From: JBFGCT01 sp041581055 | GTDB taxonomy: Bacteria; Actinomycetota; Acidimicrobiia; Acidimicrobiales; Ilumatobacteraceae | Direction: 5' to 3' | Assembly: GCA_041581055.1 (NCBI GenBank) | Contig: JBFGCT010000151.1 | Location: 1 to 10,110, forward strand | Length of the DNA stretch: 10,110 bases | Part shown: positions 1 through 6,350 of the stretch, in pieces | Layout of the letters: each line of letters starts with the position of its first letter | Position numbering within the stretch: the stretch's first letter is position 1 | Position numbers and translations under genes: made by a program | Notes under the pieces: model-generated | Database searches by the model: none | What the model was told of the DNA's origin: nothing | What the model saw: the letters and a program-made list of their open reading frames with translations, nothing else

Positions 1-8
1 CCCGCCAT

Positions 9-52
9 CTCGTGAACAGTTTGCGTGCTGACGGGCGCAAACTGTTCACGAG
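9..52. terminator. Perfect 17-bp inverted repeat, probable terminator
   Basis: The left arm CTCGTGAACAGTTTGCG (9-25) is exactly complementary to the right arm CGCAAACTGTTCACGAG (36-52), with a 10-nt loop. It lies about 50 bp past the stop of the minus-strand acyl-CoA dehydrogenase, so it would form in that transcript. There is no T-run on either side, which fits the tract-less hairpin terminators common in GC-rich actinobacteria. It could equally be one copy of a dispersed palindromic repeat or a terminator shared with a convergent gene left of the window. Confidence 0.6.
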
Positions 53-121
53 GTCGGGGGTTTGGGCTCGGGGCGGGGCGGCGGGGCCGGGCGAGGGCGT
101 CAGGTCGGGGGTTTGGGCTCG
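51..121. repeat. 20-bp direct repeat, two copies 51 bp apart
   Basis: AGGTCGGGGGTTTGGGCTCG occurs exactly at 51-70 and again at 102-121. The right copy encodes the last residues of the acyl-CoA dehydrogenase on the minus strand (PKPPT and the start of the stop codon). The left copy lies beyond the stop and joins the hairpin arm. The bases between them are G-rich and of low complexity. A local slippage duplication of the gene end is the simplest reading. Confidence 0.7.
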
Positions 122-1338
122 CGGGGGAGGCCGAGGACCCGCTCGCCGACGATGTTGCGCTGGATCTGGCTGGTGCCGCCCCAGATCGTCTCGGACCGGG
201 AGAAGAAGAACGACGACATCATCTGGCTGACCGGGTAGCCCTCCCGCCGCTTGTCGCGGGTCGCACCCGGCCAGCTGTCCAGCTCGGGGCCGGCGTCGAT
301 CAGCATCGATTCGGCGCCGAAGACGTCGAGCGCCAGCTCCATCGCCGACTGGTGCATCTCGCTCCAGAACATCTTGTTGGTCGCGCCGAGGGCGATCACG
401 CCCAGGTCCTTGGAGTCGTTCAGCGTCGACGTGAGGTTGCGCAGGCCGTTGATCCGCAGGATCTCGATCTTGGAGTAGAACGCCATCAGCCGTTGGCGAA
501 CCGTTGGGTCGGCGATCCGGCCGTTCGCCTCGGCCGTCGCGCGCAGCAAGCGGAACTCCTCGGCGAACCGCCGGTACCCGGTCGTCGCCGACTGGCCGCG
601 CTCGAAGGCGAGCGTCGAGTTGGCGACCTTCCAGCCGTTGTTCACCCCGCCGACCACGTTGTCCCTCGGCGCCCGCGCGTCGGTGAAGAAGACCTCGCAG
701 AACTCCGCGGTGCCGTCGGGCTGCGTGATGCCCCGCACCTCGACGCCGTCCTGCTTCATCGGCACGAGGATGTACGAGATGCCGCGGTGCTTCGGCGCGG
801 CGGGGTCGGTGCGGGTGAGCAGGAAGCAGTAGTCGGCGTGGTGGCCCTGCGTCGTCCAGACCTTCTGCCCGTTGATCACCCACTCGTCGCCGTCGAGCAC
901 GGCCGACGTCTTCAGCGACGCGAGATCGGACCCCGAGTTGGGTTCGGAGAAACCCTGACACCACCGGGTCGTTCCCCCCAGGATGCCCGGGAGGAACTCC
1001 TGCTTCTGCTCCTCGCTTCCCCACTGGAGCAGCGTCGGGCCGACCAGCGTGTCGCCGAAGAAGTCCCCGCGCATCGGCGCCTTCGCGTTGGCGAACTCCT
1101 CGGCGAGCACGACGCCCTGCATCGTGGTCAGCCCCTTGCCGCCGTACTCCTCCGGCCAGGTGGCGCAGATCCAGCCACCGCCGAAGAGCCGCTTCGGCCA
1201 CTCGGCGTTGAAGCGGGCGCGCTCGTCGTCGCTCATCTCGAAGCCGTCGTCGAACCACCCGTCCGGCAGGTTCTCCTCGAGCCAGGCCCTGATCTCGGTG
1301 CGGAACTCCTCGGCCTCGGCGGGATACGTCAGATCCAT
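100..1338 (-). CDS. Acyl-CoA dehydrogenase, FadE17/FadE26-like
   Basis: This 412-residue flavoenzyme should introduce an alpha,beta double bond into an acyl-CoA using FAD, in beta-oxidation of a fatty, branched, steroid side-chain or aromatic-derived acyl group. The N-terminal helical domain begins MDLTYPAEAEEF. The FAD/substrate motif CQGFSEPNSGSD is at 127-138, WTTQGHHAD at 161-169, and the C-terminal cofactor motif WGGTSQIQRNIVGERVLGLP at 386-405. Where medium-chain enzymes carry the catalytic Glu (YEGT), this protein has WGGT. The likely base is therefore E246 in LAFERG, as in FadE26-type enzymes of mycobacteria, many of which work as heterotetramers with a second FadE. No partner gene is visible. 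The start ATG has no Shine-Dalgarno sequence, but a -10-like CAGAAT ends 6 nt upstream, suggesting a leaderless mRNA. The family call is firm; the substrate is unknown. Confidence 0.9.
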   Translation of the reverse strand: MDLTYPAEAEEFRTEIRAWLEENLPDGWFDDGFEMSDDERARFNAEWPKRLFGGGWICATWPEEYGGKGLTTMQGVVLAEEFANAKAPMRGDFFGDTLVGPTLLQWGSEEQKQEFLPGILGGTTRWCQGFSEPNSGSDLASLKTSAVLDGDEWVINGQKVWTTQGHHADYCFLLTRTDPAAPKHRGISYILVPMKQDGVEVRGITQPDGTAEFCEVFFTDARAPRDNVVGGVNNGWKVANSTLAFERGQSATTGYRRFAEEFRLLRATAEANGRIADPTVRQRLMAFYSKIEILRINGLRNLTSTLNDSKDLGVIALGATNKMFWSEMHQSAMELALDVFGAESMLIDAGPELDSWPGATRDKRREGYPVSQMMSSFFFSRSETIWGGTSQIQRNIVGERVLGLPREPKPPT

Positions 1339-1344
1339 GCCCGT

Positions 1345-1350
1345 ATTCTG
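1345..1350 (-). promoter_or_regulatory. Possible leaderless -10 box of the acyl-CoA dehydrogenase
   Basis: Read on the minus strand, CAGAAT lies 6 nt before the ATG at 1338. That spacing would place transcription start at the initiation codon. The match to TANNNT lacks the first T, and I see no clear -35 element, so this is tentative. Confidence 0.35.
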
Positions 1351-1420
1351 CCCGCCCGCTTGACTCGCCGGTCAGTCGAACGACTGTCACCGAACGTTCA
1401 CACCACTCGCGCACACCGGT

Positions 1421-1432
1421 AACACGCGTGTT
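1421..1432. promoter_or_regulatory. 12-bp perfect palindrome, candidate operator
   Basis: AACACGCGTGTT is its own reverse complement. Looser symmetry continues outside it: CGGTA on the left and TACCG on the right, offset by one base. It sits 83 bp upstream of the acyl-CoA dehydrogenase start and about 100 bp before the GlnR-like box, in a non-coding divergent region. A TetR-type repressor of the dehydrogenase would be a natural ligand, but no regulator gene is in the window and the match is to no operator I can name with confidence. Confidence 0.35.
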
Positions 1433-1534
1433 CTACCGTGATCGTTGCGGTCGCCCCTGCATCCGCCTCCCCCGAGCGCATTCGCCGAGCGGGCGGACGA
1501 ACGGATGGGGGCGGCCGTCCAGGTCTCCGGATCG

Positions 1535-1572
1535 TTCACGAACACGAAACACGGTGGCGACCTCCAAGAAAC
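1535..1572 (+). promoter_or_regulatory. Tandem GlnR-like binding box upstream of amt1
   Basis: The site reads TTCAC (1535-1539), 6 nt, GAAAC (1546-1550), 6 nt, GCGAC (1557-1561), 6 nt, GAAAC (1568-1572). The consensus I recall for actinobacterial GlnR is gTnAC-n6-GaAAC-n6-GtnAC-n6-GAAAC. Both GAAAC elements are exact, all three spacers are exactly 6 nt, and the period is 22 bp. It ends 91 nt before the amt1 ATG and 10 bp before a TANNNT box, a suitable place for an activator. GlnR is the known activator of amtB-glnK in Streptomyces and mycobacteria, so function and site agree. No glnR gene is in the window. Confidence 0.7.
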
Positions 1573-1582
1573 CGCAGCCCCT

Positions 1583-1588
1583 TAGCTT
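1583..1588 (+). promoter_or_regulatory. Candidate -10 box of amt1
   Basis: TAGCTT fits TANNNT and follows the GlnR-like box by 10 bp. The expected -35 position (about 1560-1565, ACCTCC) is poor, as expected for an activator-dependent promoter. It would give an untranslated leader of roughly 70 nt before the amt1 ATG. This is the best match in the region but rests on a short motif. Confidence 0.4.
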
Positions 1589-1663
1589 GCCCTGCGATCC
1601 GGGCGGCAACGGCGCACTCCGGATGACTCCGTCTCATCCCCTACCCCATTCCTTGGAGGACCC

Positions 1664-3118
1664 ATGCGCAAACGTGCGCTTCGAATCATCTCCGGCCTCG
1701 GGGGCGTGGTGGCAGTCCTTGCCATCACCCCGTCGACGGTCTTCGGCCAGGACGTCTACGAGCCGACCACCCAGGACATCCTGAACAATCTCTGGGTGTT
1801 CATGGCCGGCATCCTGGTCTTCTTCATGCAGGCCGGCTTCGCCCTGGTCGAGGCCGGGCTCACCCGGGCGAAGAACGTCGTGAACATCTTCGCCAAGAAC
1901 ATCGCCGACGCGGTCGTCGGCGTCCTCGCCTTCTTCGCCGTCGGCTTCGCCTTCGCCTACGGAGGTGACGGCACGTGGATCGGCGACTCGATGTTCTTCC
2001 TCTCCGGAGGCGACGCGTTCGGCATCGCCGAGGAGGGAGCCCTCACGCTGTCGACCGACTTCTTCTTCCAGTCGGTGTTCGCCGCGACGGCGGTCACGAT
2101 CGCCTCCGGCGCGATGGCCGAGCGGACGAAGTTCACGACGTATCTGATCTTCAGCCTGGTGATGTGCGCCTTCATCTACCCCGTCGTCGTGCACTGGACG
2201 TGGGGCGGCGGCCTGATCGCCAAGATCGAGATCGGCGATGCGGTCTACTCCGACTTCGCCGGATCCGGCATCGTCCACATGACCGGCGGGATCGCCGCGC
2301 TGATGGGCGCCTACTTCCTCGGTCCACGCATCGGCAAGTACGACGAGAACGGCAAGCCGCGGGCGATCCCCGGCCACTCGATCCCCTTCGCCATGCTCGG
2401 CGTGTTCATCCTGTGGATCGGCTGGTTCGGCTTCAACCCCGGCTCGGAGCTGCTGGCCGACTTCGAGGTGCCGCGCATCGCGCTCAACACGATGCTCGCC
2501 GCAGTGTCCGGCGCGCTCGCCACGACGATCGTCATCTGGACCAGGACCGGCAAGCCGGACCTCGCATTCATCGGGAACGGCGCGCTCGCCGGACTGGTAG
2601 CGATCACCGCTCCCGTCGGCACGGTCAACTACGGCATGGCCGTGCTCATCGGAGCGGTCGGCGGCACGATCGTCGTCTTCTCCGTGCTGTTCTTCGACCG
2701 GATCCGGATCGACGACCCGGTCGGTGCGATCAGCGTGCACGGCGTCGTCGGCGCCTGGGGCGTCATCTCGGTCGGGCTGTTCGCCCAGTATCCCGACGCC
2801 TTCGTCGAGGGCAAGGTCGGCGTCGAGAACTACACCCCTTCGGGCCTCTTCTATGGCGGCGGCGTCAACCAGCTCGTCGTGCAGGTCCTCATGGTGCTGA
2901 TCATCGCGGCCTGGGTGACCGTGACCGCCGGCTCGCTGTTCGCCGCGATGAAGGCCACCATCGGCCTCCGCGTGAGCGCCGAGGAGGAGATCGAAGGCCT
3001 CGACGTCATCGAGCACGGGCTCTCCGGCTACGCCGCCGACATGGCCAATTCCTCGGGGCCGGGAAGGCCCGCGGCGCCGACGACCGAAGCGCCAGCAACG
3101 ACTGCCGTGTCGGTCTGA
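1664..3118 (+). CDS. amt: Ammonium transporter Amt1, with signal peptide and long C-tail
   Basis: This is a 484-residue Amt/MEP/Rh channel that would import ammonium as a trimer in the cytoplasmic membrane. Residues 1-28 look like a signal peptide (basic MRKRALR, hydrophobic core, exit near VFG-Q), as in E. coli AmtB. Key AmtB positions are present: the Phe gate at F135/F139 (FQSVF) and F257 (WFGFNPG), the Asp of DFAG at D197, and the twin pore histidines H205 and H359 (SVHG). The cytoplasmic tail carries the family motif GLRVSAEEEIEGLD, then runs on for about 26 Pro/Ala/Thr/Ser-rich residues that AmtB lacks. The ATG is preceded by GGAGGA at 1655-1660. glnK1 follows after 48 bp, so GlnK1 is its likely gate. 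The GlnR-like box upstream suggests induction under nitrogen limitation. Confidence 0.95.
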   Translation: MRKRALRIISGLGGVVAVLAITPSTVFGQDVYEPTTQDILNNLWVFMAGILVFFMQAGFALVEAGLTRAKNVVNIFAKNIADAVVGVLAFFAVGFAFAYGGDGTWIGDSMFFLSGGDAFGIAEEGALTLSTDFFFQSVFAATAVTIASGAMAERTKFTTYLIFSLVMCAFIYPVVVHWTWGGGLIAKIEIGDAVYSDFAGSGIVHMTGGIAALMGAYFLGPRIGKYDENGKPRAIPGHSIPFAMLGVFILWIGWFGFNPGSELLADFEVPRIALNTMLAAVSGALATTIVIWTRTGKPDLAFIGNGALAGLVAITAPVGTVNYGMAVLIGAVGGTIVVFSVLFFDRIRIDDPVGAISVHGVVGAWGVISVGLFAQYPDAFVEGKVGVENYTPSGLFYGGGVNQLVVQVLMVLIIAAWVTVTAGSLFAAMKATIGLRVSAEEEIEGLDVIEHGLSGYAADMANSSGPGRPAAPTTEAPATTAVSV

Positions 3119-3166
3119 GTCCAAACGAACGACCGATCAAGAATTCTCAAAGGAGAACGAATCAAC

Positions 3167-3505
3167 ATGAAACTCGTGACTGCGGTCATCAAGCCGTTCA
3201 AGCTCGATGACGTCAAAGACGCACTGAAAGCCGCCGGTGTCACCGGCATCACGGTGACGGAGGTCCGCGGCTTCGGCCGCCAGGGCGGCCACACCGAGAC
3301 CTACCGGGGCGCGGAGTACAAGATCGACTTCGTCCCCAAGGTGAGTGTCGAAGTCGTCGTCGAGAACGGCGCGGTCGACGGCGCGGTCGATGCGATCACC
3401 AAGTCGGCGGCGACCGGCAAGATCGGCGACGGCAAGATCTGGGTCACCGATGTCGACCGGATCGTCCGGATCCGCACCGGCGAGGAAGGATCCGACGCGA
3501 TCTAG
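3167..3505 (+). CDS. glnK: PII nitrogen regulatory protein GlnK1
   Basis: This 112-residue PII signal protein has the standard length. Trimeric PII binds ATP/ADP and 2-oxoglutarate and blocks Amt by inserting its T-loop into the channel. The T-loop (about 37-55) is intact and includes Y46 and Y51; Y51 is the usual modification site, adenylylated by GlnD in the actinobacteria studied. GKIGDGKIWV (84-93) and VRIRTGEEG (100-108) match the nucleotide-binding B- and C-loop signatures. AAAGGAGA at 3149-3156 precedes the ATG by 10 nt. It probably shares the amt1 transcript. Unlike the amtB-glnK-glnD order of Streptomyces and mycobacteria, no glnD follows; a second amt-glnK pair does instead. Confidence 0.96.
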   Translation: MKLVTAVIKPFKLDDVKDALKAAGVTGITVTEVRGFGRQGGHTETYRGAEYKIDFVPKVSVEVVVENGAVDGAVDAITKSAATGKIGDGKIWVTDVDRIVRIRTGEEGSDAI

Positions 3506-3555
3506 CCGGTCGGTGGAATCGCCGGTCATCCGCTTCCCCTCGGCGGGTGGCCGGC

Positions 3556-3582
3556 GTTTCCTCCGTGTGAACATCGTGTTTC
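3556..3582 (-). promoter_or_regulatory. GlnR-like box upstream of amt2, reverse orientation
   Basis: Read on the minus strand: GAAAC (3582-3578), 6 nt, TTCAC (3571-3567), 6 nt, GAAAC (3560-3556). The TTCAC-n6-GAAAC unit is the same as the one at amt1, and the two GAAAC elements are again 22 bp apart. A fourth element expected at 3589-3593 (TGGAA on the minus strand) fits poorly, so three of four elements are present. It ends 42 nt before the amt2 ATG and 27 bp before its likely -10 box. It suggests that the second cassette also has its own nitrogen-controlled promoter. Confidence 0.55.
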
Positions 3583-3609
3583 GGCCTTTTCCAGGGCACC
3601 GGAGCGACG

Positions 3610-3615
3610 TAGGTT
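3610..3615 (+). promoter_or_regulatory. Candidate -10 box of amt2, near-leaderless
   Basis: TAGGTT fits TANNNT and lies 9 nt before the ATG at 3625, so transcription would begin at or within about 3 nt of the start codon. No Shine-Dalgarno sequence is present, which agrees with a leaderless or near-leaderless mRNA. The rest of 3506-3624 holds the GlnR-like box and no clear terminator for glnK1. Confidence 0.5.
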
Positions 3616-3624
3616 CCCCGGACC

Positions 3625-4827
3625 ATGGACTCCGGTAACACCGCGTGGGTGCTCGTCTCGGCCGCCCTCGTCGCCTTCATGACCCCTGGCCTCGCGTTCT
3701 TCTACGGCGGCATGGTCCGCTCCAAGAACGTGCTCGGCATGTTGATGCAGAACGTTTTCGCGATGGGGCTGATCTCGACGCTGTGGGCGATCGTCGGCTT
3801 CTCGCTCGTGTTCGGCCAGACGGACAACCTCTGGATCGGGAACTTCGACTTCGTGTTCCTCTACAACGTCACCGACCTCGACGGCGACATCCCCGGGATG
3901 GCCTTCGTCGCGTTTCAGATGATGTTCGCCGTGATCACGCCGGCGCTGATCACCGGCGCCACCGCCGACCGCCTCAAGTTCGGGCCGTACGCCCTCTTCA
4001 TCGGGCTCTGGTCGCTGCTCGTCTACGTCCCCGTCGCCAAGTGGGTGTTCAACGGCTGGCTGCTCGACCTCGGCGCGCTCGACTTCGCCGGCGGCGCGGC
4101 GATCCACATCAACGCCGGGGTCGCGGCGATCGCCGTCGTGATGGTCATCGGCGTGCGCAAGGGCCACGGCTCGGAGCCAATGCCGCCGCACAACCTCCCG
4201 TACACGATGCTCGGCACCGGGATCCTCTGGCTCGGCTGGTTCGGATTCAACGCCGGGTCGGCGCTCGCCGCCGACGGCGTCGCCGCGCAGGCCGTCGTCA
4301 ACACCCACCTCGGCGCGGCGACCGGCATGCTCGGCTGGCTGATCGTGGAGAAGATCAAGTCGGGCAAGGCGACGACGCTCGGGGCGGCGTCGGGCGCGGT
4401 CGCCGGCCTGGTGGCGATCACTCCGGCCGCCGGCTTCGTCGGCGACGCGTCGCCGCTGATCTTCGGATTCGTCGCCGGCGCGGGGTGCTATCTCGCGCTC
4501 GGCGTCAAGGAGAAGATGAACTGGGACGACAGCCTCGACGTGATCGCGGTGCACGGCGTCGGCGGGCTGATCGGGACGCTGCTGGTCGGGCTGTTCGCCG
4601 ACACCGCGGTCAACGCCGGCGGGGCCGACGGCCTGTTCTACGGCGGCGGGCTCGGTCTGCTCGGCGACCAGTTCGTCGCCGCGATCTCGGTCGCGGTGTT
4701 CTCGTTCGTGGTGACGCTGGCGATCGCCATCGGGATCCATCGCACGATCGGGCTGCGCGTCGACGACGAGGACGAGCTGGTCGGTCTGGACCAGACCCAG
4801 CACGCCGAGGCCGCGTACTCCGCCTGA
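3625..4827 (+). CDS. amt: Ammonium transporter Amt2, compact form
   Basis: This second Amt channel has 400 residues and begins directly in the first membrane helix (MDSGNTAWVLVSAALVAFMTP), without the signal peptide of Amt1. Pore residues are complete: F97/F101 (FQMMF), D153 in LDFAGG, H161 (IHIN), F208 in WFGFNAGSA and H310 (AVHGVGG). The tail GLRVDDEDELVGLD ends AAYSA, close to the AmtB C-terminus. The sequence differs clearly from Amt1 in loops, N-terminus and tail, so this does not look like a fresh tandem copy; separate origin or old duplication is likelier. Its own GlnR-like box and -10 element lie upstream, and glnK2 follows after 46 bp. Differences in affinity or expression between Amt1 and Amt2 are plausible but not readable from sequence. 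Confidence 0.95.
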   Translation: MDSGNTAWVLVSAALVAFMTPGLAFFYGGMVRSKNVLGMLMQNVFAMGLISTLWAIVGFSLVFGQTDNLWIGNFDFVFLYNVTDLDGDIPGMAFVAFQMMFAVITPALITGATADRLKFGPYALFIGLWSLLVYVPVAKWVFNGWLLDLGALDFAGGAAIHINAGVAAIAVVMVIGVRKGHGSEPMPPHNLPYTMLGTGILWLGWFGFNAGSALAADGVAAQAVVNTHLGAATGMLGWLIVEKIKSGKATTLGAASGAVAGLVAITPAAGFVGDASPLIFGFVAGAGCYLALGVKEKMNWDDSLDVIAVHGVGGLIGTLLVGLFADTAVNAGGADGLFYGGGLGLLGDQFVAAISVAVFSFVVTLAIAIGIHRTIGLRVDDEDELVGLDQTQHAEAAYSA

Positions 4828-4873
4828 CCGATCCCCACCGCCTGACAGACTGACGAACCCGAGGAGCCCGCAC

Positions 4874-5212
4874 ATGAAACTGATCACCGCGATCATCAAG
4901 CCGTTCAAGCTCGACGAGGTCAAGAACGCGCTCAAGGCGGCCGGCGTCACCGGCATCACGGTCGCCGAGGTCCGCGGCTTCGGCCGTCAGGGCGGCCACA
5001 CCGAGACCTATCGCGGCGCCGAGTACAAGATCGACTTCGTGCCCAAGTCGAGCCTCGAGATCGTGATCGACGACGATCGCGTGGACGAGGTGGTCGACAC
5101 GATCGCCGCCGCGGCCAAGACCGACAAGATCGGCGACGGAAAGATCTGGGTCACCGACGTCGAACGGGTCGTCCGCATCCGCACCGGCGAAGAGGGCGCC
5201 GACGCCGTCTGA
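4874..5212 (+). CDS. glnK: PII nitrogen regulatory protein GlnK2
   Basis: This second 112-residue PII protein differs from GlnK1 at 25 positions by my alignment (78% identity). Residues 32-58, covering the whole T-loop with Y46 and Y51, are identical, while most changes fall at 59-84. KIGDGKIWV (85-93) and VRIRTGEEG (100-108) are kept. GAGGAG at 4861-4866 lies 7 nt before the ATG. It is likely co-transcribed with amt2 and gates Amt2; the identical T-loop makes cross-talk with Amt1 and mixed trimers with GlnK1 possible. A hairpin follows 27 bp after the stop. Confidence 0.96.
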   Translation: MKLITAIIKPFKLDEVKNALKAAGVTGITVAEVRGFGRQGGHTETYRGAEYKIDFVPKSSLEIVIDDDRVDEVVDTIAAAAKTDKIGDGKIWVTDVERVVRIRTGEEGADAV

Positions 5213-5239
5213 CCCCGGCTCGCCCCCGCCTCTTCTCGC

Positions 5240-5285
5240 TTGCGTCGCGATTTCGGTCGCGACGCCCCTCACAATCGCGACGCAA
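5240..5285. terminator. 13-bp inverted repeat, bidirectional terminator
   Basis: TTGCGTCGCGATT (5240-5252) pairs exactly with AATCGCGACGCAA (5273-5285) across a 20-nt loop that itself contains the palindrome GTCGCGAC (5256-5263). It fills the gap between the convergent glnK2 stop (5212) and the carnitine dehydrogenase stop (5289), the classic place for a two-way terminator. There is no T-run on either strand. Confidence 0.75.
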
Positions 5286-5288
5286 ACG

Positions 5289-6350
5289 TCAGGGGGCGGT
5301 GGCGCGGAGGGCGGCGAGGGTGCGGCCGGCGGCGGCGCCCTCCGACTCCAGCGCCCGCAGGATGGCCACCAGATTGCGGTCGCGTTCGGCGGCGAGGTCG
5401 GCGATCGACCTGCCGCCGGCCTGCGCGTCGGACTGCTCGGCGATGCGGTCGATCAGCTCGCCGGTCAGCTCCGGCACGTCGGTCAGCTTGCTCCACGGCC
5501 ACTGCAGCGCGGGCCCGAACTGGGCCATGAAGTGGCGCATGCCCCCGTCGCCACCGGCGATCCGGTACGACTCGAACATGCCCATCTGGGCCCAGCGCAG
5601 CCCGAAGCCGAAGCGGATGACGTCGTCGATCTCGGCGGTCGTGGCGACGCCGTCGGCAACCAGCCACAGCGCCTCGCGCCACACCGCTTCGAGCAGCCGG
5701 TCGGCGACGAACGCGTCGATCTCGACGCGGACGTGGACCGGGTGCATCCCGAGCGAGCGGTAGACCGCCATCGCCCGCTCGATCGACTCATCGGTCGTCC
5801 GCACGCCGCCGACGACCTCGACGAGCGGGAGCAAGTACACCGGGTTGAACGGGTGGCCGACCACCAGCCGTTCCGGATTTTCGAGCGGCTCGGCGAGCGC
5901 CGACGGCTTGAACCCCGACGTCGACGAGGCGATCAGCGCGTCGGGCGGCGCCGCGGCGTCGATCGCCGACAGCGCCTGGTGCTTCAGGTCGAGGCGCTCG
6001 GGCACGCTCTCCTGGGCGATGGCGACCCCGTCGACCGCCGCCTCGATCGAGCCGCACATCGTCAGCGCGCCGATCCGATCGGTCGACAGGCCGAGCCCGT
6101 TCCACGCGGCGACCGCGCTCGCCATCACCGTCGTCAACACCTCCTCGGCGTTCGGGGCCGGATCGAACACCCGGACGGCCACGCCGCGCAACCGGAACCG
6201 CGCCGCCCACGCCGCCCCGATCACGCCGCAGCCGACGACCGCCGCGGGCCCGGGCGGCGACCCGATCGGGTCGGCCACCGAACCGTCCTCGGCCGCCGCT
6301 GACGCGCGGCGCCCGACGCCGCTCGTCGGCGGGTCGGTCGAGTCGTTCAC
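5289..6350 (-). CDS. lcdH: L-carnitine 3-dehydrogenase
   Basis: This 353-residue member of the 3-hydroxyacyl-CoA dehydrogenase superfamily should oxidise L-carnitine to 3-dehydrocarnitine with NAD+ in the cytosol. The Rossmann motif GCGVIG is at 40-45. The catalytic pair is H166 (GHPFNP) and E178, 12 apart as in human 3-hydroxyacyl-CoA dehydrogenase. The C-terminal half carries a stretch I recognise from Pseudomonas carnitine dehydrogenase: MRHFMAQFGPALQWPW (271-286), KLTDVPELTGELID (288-301) and EQSDAQAGG. The chosen GTG start overlaps the upstream stop as GTGA, and the extra codons keep high third-position GC. However, residues 1-35 are unconserved-looking, and an inner GTG at 6278, preceded by GAGGA, would give a 329-residue protein of more usual length. 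It lacks the thioesterase fusion found on some homologues. It is called cdhA in P. aeruginosa. Confidence 0.88.
   Translation of the reverse strand: MNDSTDPPTSGVGRRASAAAEDGSVADPIGSPPGPAAVVGCGVIGAAWAARFRLRGVAVRVFDPAPNAEEVLTTVMASAVAAWNGLGLSTDRIGALTMCGSIEAAVDGVAIAQESVPERLDLKHQALSAIDAAAPPDALIASSTSGFKPSALAEPLENPERLVVGHPFNPVYLLPLVEVVGGVRTTDESIERAMAVYRSLGMHPVHVRVEIDAFVADRLLEAVWREALWLVADGVATTAEIDDVIRFGFGLRWAQMGMFESYRIAGGDGGMRHFMAQFGPALQWPWSKLTDVPELTGELIDRIAEQSDAQAGGRSIADLAAERDRNLVAILRALESEGAAAGRTLAALRATAP

Noticed and set aside
25..1422. 465-residue plus-strand frame opposite the acyl-CoA dehydrogenase
   Set aside because: The minus strand has full acyl-CoA dehydrogenase motifs; the plus frame has none and would begin in the hairpin loop.
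1634..3124. 496-residue open frame antisense to amt1
   Set aside because: It is Asp/Glu/Arg/His-rich with no recognisable domain, and the opposite strand encodes an intact ammonium transporter. Long antisense frames are expected at this GC content.
3506..3555. Possible terminator after glnK1
   Set aside because: The CCGGTC/CCGGTC similarity is a direct rather than inverted repeat, and no stable hairpin was found.
3526..4959. 477-residue open frame antisense to amt2
   Set aside because: It has the same low-complexity charged composition and mirrors an intact Amt gene.
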